In this document: positions 57,834 to 64,000 of the stretch, piece by piece
Numbering within the stretch: the stretch's first letter is position 1
Layout of the letters: the number at the start of each line of letters is the position of its first letter
Source of the DNA: Streptomyces griseosporeus
GTDB taxonomy: Bacteria; Actinomycetota; Actinomycetes; Streptomycetales; Streptomycetaceae
Direction: 5' to 3'
NCBI RefSeq assembly: GCF_014656055.1
Contig: NZ_BNBR01000005.1
Span: 372,001 to 436,000 of the forward strand
Length of the DNA stretch: 64,000 nt
The notes under the pieces: model-generated
Database searches by the model: none
Seen by the model: only the letters and a program-made list of their open reading frames with translations
Told to the model about the DNA's origin: nothing
Position numbers and translations under genes: made by a program

Positions 57834-59056
57834 CCACCACCGACCGGCCCACGGACCCGACGGCCATCCAGGCCGCGGCCCCCGCCGCGGACGCCGCGGA
57901 CCTCGCCGCCGCCCACGCCGCGGACCCCGCCGACTTCGCCGCCGCCGAGGCCGCGGACGCCGTCGTCGGCCTTGCTGCCGCCCAGGCTGCGGACACCGCC
58001 GCCCACGCCGCGGGCCCCGCCGCCCACGCCGCGGACCCCGCCGACTTCGCCGCCGCCCAGGCCGCGGACGCCGTCGCCGACTTCGCCGCCGCCCAGTGGA
58101 CCCGGGCCACCGGCGCGGGCGTCGATCCGCACGAGTACCGCCGGGTCACCGAGGGCCTGACCTCCGTCGCCGACTGGGCCCCGGCCCTGCGGCGGGCCGG
58201 GCGCGCCCACCTGGACCGCGCCGAGCGGGCCGGCTCGCCCGTCTCGGCGGGCACGCACCTGCTGACGGCGGCCCGCTGGTTCCACCTCGCCACCCTCGCC
58301 CACGACGCGGAGGCGCCGTACGCCGCCGCCGAGGCGGACGACGCGCTGGGCCGGGGCCTCGCCCTGCTGGAGCCGGGCGCGCGGCGCGTCTCCGGGGAGG
58401 GGTTCACCGGCTGGCTGCGCGGCCCCGCCGACGCGCCCGGCACCGTGGTCGTCGTCCCCGGGCTGGACTCGGCCAAGGAGGAGTTCCTCGACCTGGCGTC
58501 CGCGCTGCTGGCGCGCGGGCTGGCGGTGTTCGCGATGGACGGCCCCGGCCAGGGCGCCCTCGCCGCGACGACGGCGCTCCGCCCGGACTACGAGCAGGTC
58601 GTCGGCCGTGTCGTCGACGCGCTCGGCGTCGCCCGCGTCGGCGTGGTCGGTCTCAGCCTGGGCGGCTTCTTCGCGGCCCGCGCCGCGGCCCTCGAACCGC
58701 GCGTCGCCGCGGCGGCCACGGTCAGCGGCCCGTCCCGCCTCGACTGGGACGCGCTGCCCCCGCCCGTACGGCACATCCTGACCCTGCGCACCGGAGGCGC
58801 CGACGCCGCCCGCGCCTTCGCCCGGCAGGTCGACCTGACCGCCCTCGCGCCGCGTATCGCCGCCCCCCTCCTCGTCGTCGACGGAGGCCGGGACGTCATC
58901 CCGGGCGTGACCGACGGCGCCCCCCTGGCCCGCCTCGCCCCCCACGGCACGTACCTCTCCGTCCCCCACGGCGACCACCTCCTGGGCAACGCCCGCCCGG
59001 ACTGGCTGCCCCACCTGGCCGACCACATGGCCGGCACGCTGACGGGGGCGCGGTGA
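57830..59056 (+). CDS. Alpha/beta hydrolase with Ala-rich repeat N-terminus
   Basis: 408 aa. Residues 1-90 are a low-complexity Ala/Asp repeat (AADPADFAAA and AADAV occur twice). The rest resembles FrsA/DUF1100-like esterases: oxyanion region VVVVPGLDSAKEEFLD, nucleophile Ser276 (GLSLGGFFA), acid Asp355 (GGRDVI), His383 (HGDHLL). It may hydrolyse an ester made or reduced by the neighbouring oxidoreductase. Coupled to it by ATGA. The repeat region is probably a disordered extension. Confidence 0.88.
   Translation: MTTTDRPTDPTAIQAAAPAADAADLAAAHAADPADFAAAEAADAVVGLAAAQAADTAAHAAGPAAHAADPADFAAAQAADAVADFAAAQWTRATGAGVDPHEYRRVTEGLTSVADWAPALRRAGRAHLDRAERAGSPVSAGTHLLTAARWFHLATLAHDAEAPYAAAEADDALGRGLALLEPGARRVSGEGFTGWLRGPADAPGTVVVVPGLDSAKEEFLDLASALLARGLAVFAMDGPGQGALAATTALRPDYEQVVGRVVDALGVARVGVVGLSLGGFFAARAAALEPRVAAAATVSGPSRLDWDALPPPVRHILTLRTGGADAARAFARQVDLTALAPRIAAPLLVVDGGRDVIPGVTDGAPLARLAPHGTYLSVPHGDHLLGNARPDWLPHLADHMAGTLTGAR
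57911..58077 (+). repeat. 56-bp direct repeat in hydrolase N-terminus
   Basis: 57911-57966 and 58022-58077 differ at one position (GAG/CAG), 111 bp apart and in frame. Encodes the two AHAADPADFAAA copies. Expansion or contraction would keep the frame. Confidence 0.85.
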
Positions 59057-59089
59057 GACGAGCCGGGCGGGATCCGGCCGGGCGGACGG

Positions 59090-59566
59090 TCAGGGCCGTC
59101 CCGCCGGCCGGGTGGCCGGCTGGAGCCGGAAGGACACGGCCTCCATCAGCCGCCGCCGCTGCGTCTTCTGGACGGCGGCGATCCGCCACCGGCCGTCGGG
59201 CCGGCGTACGACGGTGTACGTGGCGAGCTTGCCCAGGCGTCGCGGCCGGCCCTTGCCGACGTCGCCGCGGGTGACGACGACCGCGGTGTCGGGGCCGTGG
59301 AAGCGCAGGTCGGTGATGTCGAGGGCCAGGCGGGTGCCCTTGAGGAAGCCGTCGAAGAGGGCCTGGTGGGCGCGGCCGATCTCGGGGCCGCCGCGGTAGA
59401 CGGTGCCGACGAAGGTGACGTCGGTCGCGTCGTCGGTGAAGCAGGCGCCGTACGCGGCCCCGTCACCGCGGTCCCACGCCGCGCGGCTGTCCTCCAGGAG
59501 TTCCCTGATCGCGGCGGTGTCGGCGGCGCGGGCGGGGTCCGCGGGGATACGGGTCCGGGTCGTCAC
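59090..59566 (-). CDS. SgcJ/EcaC-type (SnoaL-like) protein
   Basis: 158 aa from GTG 59566, with GGAGG 6 nt upstream. NTF2-like fold: AIRELLEDSRAAWDRGDGAA, YGACFTDDATDVTFVGTVYR, GPEIGRAHQALFDGFLKGTR, VVVTRGDVG. This family occurs in enediyne and other clusters and widely as stress-related proteins. Divergent from the MarR gene, with operators between them. Confidence 0.82.
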   Translation of the reverse strand: MTTRTRIPADPARAADTAAIRELLEDSRAAWDRGDGAAYGACFTDDATDVTFVGTVYRGGPEIGRAHQALFDGFLKGTRLALDITDLRFHGPDTAVVVTRGDVGKGRPRRLGKLATYTVVRRPDGRWRIAAVQKTQRRRLMEAVSFRLQPATRPAGRP

Positions 59567-59587
59567 GGCTGGCCTCCGTCGTGGTAG

Positions 59588-59615
59588 CTTCAAAGGAGCA
59601 GTATCTGCTTTGAAG
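59588..59615. promoter_or_regulatory. MarR-type operator 1
   Basis: CTTCAAAG (59588-59595) and CTTTGAAG (59608-59615) are perfect complements; inside lies GCAG-TAT-CTGC (59598-59608). The element sits in the AT-rich stretch between the SgcJ-like and MarR starts. Confidence 0.6.
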
Positions 59616-59618
59616 ATT

Positions 59619-59638
59619 TCTCTTCTCTAAGGAAGAGA
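59619..59638. promoter_or_regulatory. MarR-type operator 2
   Basis: TCTCTTC (59619-59625) and GAAGAGA (59632-59638) are perfect complements with a 6-nt spacer, ending 7 nt before the GTG at 59646. Binding here would block MarR translation/transcription initiation. Confidence 0.5.
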
Positions 59639-59645
59639 TTAGGGA

Positions 59646-60110
59646 GTGGAAGAGACCGTGTCAACGCCCCCGATGCGCTCCGACGCGAGCGAGGTCTACC
59701 GCCGTTACCTGAGCGCCGTGATGCTGCACGGCCACGCCGGCGCCCGCGCGTGCGACCTCGGAGCCACCGACCTGTACGCGCTCAACATCCTCCAGCTGTC
59801 CGGAGCCATGTCCCCCGGCGCCCTCTCCGACCGCACGGGCCTGACGACCGGCCCCACGACCCGGCTCATCGACCGGCTGGAGCAGGCCGGTTACGTCCGC
59901 CGCGTCCCCGACCCCGACGACCGCCGCAAGATCGTCGTGGAACCGGTGGCCGGCCCCGCCGACCTGGACCGCGTCATGGCCCCCGCCCGCGAGAAGATCG
60001 GCGAGATCCTCCGCGGCTACGGCCCGGAGCAACTCGACGTCCTCTTCGACTACTTCACCCGAGCGACGGCCGCCTACCAGGAGGCGGCCGAGGACCTGCG
60101 CGCGATGTGA
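59646..60110 (+). CDS. MarR family regulator
   Basis: 154 aa from GTG 59646 (AGGGA just upstream) or GTG 59658 (GGAAGAGA upstream). Winged helix: LNILQLSGAMSPGALSDRTG, TTRLIDRLEQAGYVRRVPDP, DDRRKIVVEPV. Flanking dimerisation helices complete the fold. Probably represses itself and the divergent SgcJ-like gene through the two inverted repeats. Confidence 0.9.
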   Translation: MEETVSTPPMRSDASEVYRRYLSAVMLHGHAGARACDLGATDLYALNILQLSGAMSPGALSDRTGLTTGPTTRLIDRLEQAGYVRRVPDPDDRRKIVVEPVAGPADLDRVMAPAREKIGEILRGYGPEQLDVLFDYFTRATAAYQEAAEDLRAM

Positions 60111-60126
60111 CGGACCGGCACCCGGC

Positions 60127-60777
60127 TCAGCCCGGGGCCCCGGGCCCCGGCAGCAGCCCCCGCTCCATCGCCACCACCACCGCCCGCGTCCGGTCGTTCA
60201 CGTCCAGCTTGGCGAACAGGCGCAGCAGATGCGTCTTCACGGTGGCCTCGGCGATGACGAGCCGGCGGCCGATCTCCGCGTTGGTCAGGCCGTCGGCCAC
60301 CGCCGCCAGGACGTCCGTCTCCCGCTCGGTCAGCGGTTCCTGGGCCGGCCGGCGCATCCGCGCCACCAGCTTCGCGGCGACCCGCGGGGCCAGCACCGTC
60401 TCGCCGCGCGCCGCCGCGTGGACGGCGTCGACGAGCTGCTCGCGGGTGGTGTCCTTCAGCAGATAGCCGATGGCACCGGCCTCCACGCCCCGCTCGATGT
60501 CCGCGTCCGTGTCGTACGTCGTCAGGATCAGCACCCGGGTGCGCGGGTACCGGGCGACGATCTCGGTCGTCGTCGCCACCCCGTCCAGCACCGGCATCCG
60601 CAGATCGACCAGGGCGACATCGGGGTCGTACCGCTCCACCAGGTCCAGCGCCGCCCGGCCGTCGCCCGCCTCGCCGACGATCTCGATGCTCCTCTCGTCG
60701 GCGAGCAGCGCGACGACCCCGGCCCGCATCACGGTGTGGTCGTCCACCACGACGACCCGCAGCGGCCCCGCGCTCAT
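60127..60777 (-). CDS. NarL/LuxR-family response regulator
   Basis: 216 aa. Receiver with acidic pocket DD12-13, phospho-acceptor Asp58 (ALVDLRMP), Lys in YLLKDTT; C-terminal LuxR HTH (LTERETDVLAAVADGLTNAE, AEATVKTHLLRLFAKLDV). Coupled by ATGA to the kinase. Together they probably control the MMPL exporter at the head of the operon. Confidence 0.94.
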   Translation of the reverse strand: MSAGPLRVVVVDDHTVMRAGVVALLADERSIEIVGEAGDGRAALDLVERYDPDVALVDLRMPVLDGVATTTEIVARYPRTRVLILTTYDTDADIERGVEAGAIGYLLKDTTREQLVDAVHAAARGETVLAPRVAAKLVARMRRPAQEPLTERETDVLAAVADGLTNAEIGRRLVIAEATVKTHLLRLFAKLDVNDRTRAVVVAMERGLLPGPGAPG

Positions 60778-61973
60778 GCGTCCCCCTCGTCCGCCACGGG
60801 GATCACCGCGAGGACCCGTGTCCCGTCGCCCACCGAACTCGTCACCGTGAGCCTCCCGCCCAGTTCCGCCAGTCGTTTGCGCATGCCGTCGAGGCCGAAG
60901 CCCGCCGACTCCTCCACCACGAACCCGCATCCGTCGTCGGTGATCTCCAGCTCCACGCCGTACGGCCGCCGCACCAGCACCACGCCGACGGTGGACGCGC
61001 GGGCGTGCTTGCGCACGTTGGCCAGGGACTCCTGGGTGCAGCGCAGCAGCGCGATCCGGGTCCGCTGGTCGCAGTCGAGGTCCGCCAGATCGGCGTCCAC
61101 GGTGAGCTGGGTGTCCTCGGCGAAACGGTCCAGCGTGCGGCGCAGCGTCCGCGCCACCGAGCCGGACCGCTCGCCGCCGGGCCCCGGCTGCCCGGCCGAG
61201 GCGACCAGCTCCCGCGCCTCGGCCAGGTTGTCCCGGGCGGTCGACTCGATCGAGCGCAACTGCCGGGCGCTGCGCCCCGGATCGTCGGCCAGGCCCGCCC
61301 GCGCCGCCTCCGCAAGGACGATGATCGACGCGAAGCCCTGCGCGAGCGTGTCGTGGATGTCCCGCGCGATGCGCTCCCGCTCGTCCGCCGCGCCCTGCCG
61401 CTGGTGCGCCTCCGACAGCCGCGCCTGCGTCCGCTCCAACTCCTCGATCAGCCGGGCCCGTTCGGTGCTCTGCTCGACGACCGAGTGCGCCCACAGCCCG
61501 ATCAGGACACCCACCGCGACCACGATCAGCGTGGAGACCGTGGTCTCGCCGAAGAACTCCGCCGACCAGCCCTGCCGGAGCAGGCTGCCGGCCAGCGTGG
61601 CGCCGGTGGCGAGCCCCAGGAACACCATCGAGGCCCGCGGGGTGCGCCCGAACATCCAGTAGTGCGGCAGCGTCACCATGAACAGCGCCGCATAACTGCT
61701 GCCCAGGTACGCCAGCCCGCCCAGCCCGAGGACCAGCACCGCGAGGTAGACGTGCGGCCGTACGACGGGATTCGACGGGAAGCGGTCGAGCACCGCGTGG
61801 CAGAGGACCACGCAGCCGAGCAGGGCCAGCGACTGGTACTTGCTCCCGCCGGGCGGGGCCGTCGTCACCAGCCCGACGGCCATCGCACCGAACAGCACCC
61901 GGCACACCGTGTTCCACCGGCGCAGCGACGTCGCCCAGAAGGTGTCGGCCAGGGGAGCGGTCAGAGCGGTCAT
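60774..61973 (-). CDS. Membrane sensor histidine kinase (HisKA_3)
   Basis: 399 aa from ATG 61973. About five membrane helices in residues 25-165, then a coiled linker, phospho-acceptor His207 in ERIARDIHDTLAQG, and a GHKL ATPase (NVRKHARAS, DDGCGF, GFGLDGMRKRL). Short extracytoplasmic loops suggest it senses within or near the membrane, like cell-envelope-stress kinases. It starts 5 nt after the MMPL stop. Confidence 0.93.
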   Translation of the reverse strand: MTALTAPLADTFWATSLRRWNTVCRVLFGAMAVGLVTTAPPGGSKYQSLALLGCVVLCHAVLDRFPSNPVVRPHVYLAVLVLGLGGLAYLGSSYAALFMVTLPHYWMFGRTPRASMVFLGLATGATLAGSLLRQGWSAEFFGETTVSTLIVVAVGVLIGLWAHSVVEQSTERARLIEELERTQARLSEAHQRQGAADERERIARDIHDTLAQGFASIIVLAEAARAGLADDPGRSARQLRSIESTARDNLAEARELVASAGQPGPGGERSGSVARTLRRTLDRFAEDTQLTVDADLADLDCDQRTRIALLRCTQESLANVRKHARASTVGVVLVRRPYGVELEITDDGCGFVVEESAGFGLDGMRKRLAELGGRLTVTSSVGDGTRVLAVIPVADEGDA

Positions 61974-61978
61974 GACGC

Positions 61979-64000
61979 TCAACGTACGTCGGCCACCGGC
62001 CGCTCGTCGGCCGTTTTCCCCGCCGCGGCCACCGCCCGCACCGGCGCCTTCCCGGGCCACCAACTGGCCTCCCCCAGCAGCAGCATGGCCGACGGCAGGA
62101 TCATGATGCGGACGACGAAGGCGTCCAGCAGCACGGCCGCGGCGAGGACGAAGCCGATCTGCTTCATCTCGATGATGTGCAGGAAGACGAAGCTGACGAA
62201 GACGGTCGTCATCACCACCGCCGCGCTCGTCACCACGCTCGCCGACCGGCGGATCCCCTCCAGCACGGCCTGCCGCGTCGGCACGCCCGCGAGCACGGCC
62301 TCCCGGATCCGGCTCACCACGAACACCTGGTAGTCCATCGACAGCCCGAAGAGGATCACGAACAGGAACAGCGGCACCCGCGACCCGATCGACCCCGTGG
62401 AGTGGAAGTCCAGCAGCCCCTCCGCCCACGACCCCTGGAAGACCAGCACGAGCAGCCCGAGCGAGGCGGCCGCGGACAGCAGGTTCAGCCCCACCCCGAT
62501 GACCCCCAGCACGACGGACCGGAACGCGAACGCCGTCATCAGGAACGTCACCAGCAGCAACGCCCCCAGCACCAGCGGCAGTCTGCTGTTCTGGTGGGCG
62601 GGGTAGTCGGTGTACCGGGCGACGTCCCCGCTCACCCCGTACTCCGCCCCGGCGACCCGCCCCACGGTCGCGGGCAGATAGCGGTCCCGCAGGTGGTCGA
62701 GGGAGTCGTGGGCCTGACCGGAGTTCCCGAGATACGGCACCTTCAGTTCGAGCGTGCTGATCCGCCGGTCCGCGGAGGTCCGCACCGCCGACGCCCCGGC
62801 GAACAGCGGATCGGCGTCCGCCCGCCGGGCCAGCTCGCGCAGCGCCCCCGCGACCTCACCGGTCCGCGCGGCATCGGCCCGTACGACGACCTGGTGGGTG
62901 ACCCGGTGCTCCGGGAACGCCGCGTTGAGCCGGTCGTACACGCGCATCGCGGGGATGGCGCGGGAGTGCGTGTCCCGGCTCATCTCGGTGATCTTCAGCC
63001 CGGCCAGCGGGGTGACGAGCGCGAGCAGCGCGAGCACGGACACGCACAGGGTCGCGAGCGGGTGCCGGCTGGCGGGCCGCAGCAGCGCGCCCCACACCCG
63101 GCCGCCGCCGTCGCCCCGCGCCCGCCGGACCGGCCTGCCGCGCTCGGCACGCCGCCGCGCCCTGCGCTCCTGCCGCTGCCCGAGCTTGACGAGCAGCGCG
63201 GGAAGCGCGGTGAGCGAGCTGGCCACCGCGACCAGGACGACCACGATCGTGCCCGTCGCCAGCGACGAGAAGATGACGTCGGAGGCGAGGTACAGCGTCG
63301 CGGTGGAGGCCACCACCGCGCACCCGGACACCACGACCGCCCGGCCCGAGGTCGCCGCGGCCAGCTCCACCAGCGCCCCGGAACTCAGCCGGCCGCCCGA
63401 GCGGGCCCGTTCCTCCCGCTCCCGCTTGAGATAGAAGAGGGTGTAGTCGACGCCGACCGCGAGCCCGATCATCAGGATCACGTTCGTACCGACCCCGGCG
63501 TCCGGCGACACGTGCGAGACGACCATCGACAGCCCGACGGCCGCCGCGATCGACGACAGCGCGAGCAGCAGCGGCACGCCCGCCATGGTCACCGACCCGA
63601 ACACGACGAGCAGGGTGACCAGCGTGATCGGCAGCGTGATCTTCTCGGACAGCGCCAGATCGTCCCCGCGCTGCTGCTCGACACCCTTGCTGATGGAGGG
63701 ACTTCCGGTCTCCTGCACCAGCAGCCCCGGATACGCCGCGCTCACGGCCTCGGTCTGCGCGAGCAGCGCGTCCACCTTGTCCTTGGCGTCGCGCTCCTCG
63801 CCCTTGAGCGTGACCTCGACCATCACGACCGAACGGTCCGCCGACAGCACGGGCCGCGCCACACCCGCCACCTCGGGCAGCCGCCGCATCCGCTCGCCCA
63901 GTTCCCGCGCGGCGGCGTCGGCCGCGCCCCGGTCCAGGGCACCCGACCGGGCCGAGATCAGCACCTGCTCGCTCGACAGCCGCTCCAGATGCCCCTCGGC
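61979..64000 (-). CDS. MMPL/RND-type membrane transporter (5' end outside window)
   Basis: At least 673 aa; the frame is open to the window edge, so the start and first helix are missing. Two MMPL units are visible: first membrane bundle about SEKITLPITLVTLLVVFGSV and DAGVGTNVILMIGLAVGVDY; second bundle SRLPLVLGALLLVTFLMTAF and GLSMDYQVFVVSRIRE, with the proton-relay Asp in GVDYT and MDYQ. A soluble domain lies between them. Such transporters export lipids or hydrophobic compounds. Operon with the kinase and regulator downstream suggests feedback control of efflux. Confidence 0.9.
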   Translation of the reverse strand, partial: AEGHLERLSSEQVLISARSGALDRGAADAAARELGERMRRLPEVAGVARPVLSADRSVVMVEVTLKGEERDAKDKVDALLAQTEAVSAAYPGLLVQETGSPSISKGVEQQRGDDLALSEKITLPITLVTLLVVFGSVTMAGVPLLLALSSIAAAVGLSMVVSHVSPDAGVGTNVILMIGLAVGVDYTLFYLKREREERARSGGRLSSGALVELAAATSGRAVVVSGCAVVASTATLYLASDVIFSSLATGTIVVVLVAVASSLTALPALLVKLGQRQERRARRRAERGRPVRRARGDGGGRVWGALLRPASRHPLATLCVSVLALLALVTPLAGLKITEMSRDTHSRAIPAMRVYDRLNAAFPEHRVTHQVVVRADAARTGEVAGALRELARRADADPLFAGASAVRTSADRRISTLELKVPYLGNSGQAHDSLDHLRDRYLPATVGRVAGAEYGVSGDVARYTDYPAHQNSRLPLVLGALLLVTFLMTAFAFRSVVLGVIGVGLNLLSAAASLGLLVLVFQGSWAEGLLDFHSTGSIGSRVPLFLFVILFGLSMDYQVFVVSRIREAVLAGVPTRQAVLEGIRRSASVVTSAAVVMTTVFVSFVFLHIIEMKQIGFVLAAAVLLDAFVVRIMILPSAMLLLGEASWWPGKAPVRAVAAAGKTADERPVADVR

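Overview
The window is chromosomal DNA of a Streptomyces species or close relative. Evidence: very high GC with strong third-position GC bias, many GTG/TTG starts behind GGAGG-type ribosome sites, 4-base ATGA/GTGA overlaps, Tat-exported hydrolases, a streptogrisin-type protease, an XRE(DUF5753)-DUF397-ATPase regulatory module, and a whiE-type spore-pigment polyketide cluster. No rRNA, tRNA, CRISPR array or prophage was seen. The only mobile element recognised is a solitary tnpB.

Layout. 1-2066: 3' part of a large LuxR-type ATPase regulator with an in-frame TTA codon. 2406-3302: M23 endopeptidase. 3395-7198: compact operon of a 62-aa peptide, a protein of unknown family, two paralogous helical proteins (DUF6895-like) and a beta-lactamase-fold hydrolase; the last four are translationally coupled. 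It looks like an uncharacterised peptide system and is the most interesting locus here. 7230-10402: secreted protease and PhoD phosphatase. 10439-12070: anti-sigma-type ATPase, XRE regulator and DUF397 protein around a long inverted-repeat operator. 12057-15927: polytopic glycosyltransferase-like protein, then a GntR-ABC transporter operon. 15973-19463: methyltransferase, secreted beta-propeller-like protein, pectate lyase. 19708-23837: unknown protein, MoxR ATPase and a frameshifted VWA protein. 23860-26662: small regulators, hypotheticals and a cold-shock protein with a strong terminator.

26738-30780 is a sulfonate-uptake operon (permease, binding lipoprotein, ATPase, TauD-type dioxygenase) preceded by a 22-codon cysteine-containing leader peptide. 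30893-33271: MmyB-type regulator, divergent aldo/keto reductase and ABM monooxygenase. 33288-39026: two large divergent secreted proteins (FG-GAP/VCBS and PGRP amidase). 39019-40308: TnpB with omega-RNA-like hairpins, inserted exactly at the amidase stop codon. 40592-42756: beta-helix protein and O-methyltransferase.

42853-51512 holds the spore-pigment genes (SchA/CurD protein, cupin, KS, CLF, ACP, two cyclases). A class F sortase with a likely substrate lies between them and an upstream FAD monooxygenase. 51747-54039: ECF41 sigma factor and a flavoprotein with a CRP-like palindrome between them. 54112-59056: secreted Ig-like protein, TetR regulator with twin operators, VOC protein, quinone oxidoreductase and alpha/beta hydrolase. 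59090-60110: SgcJ-type protein divergent from a MarR regulator. 60127-64000: response regulator, histidine kinase and the 3' part of an MMPL exporter in one operon.

All functions are inferred from sequence motifs read by eye; no database search was run.
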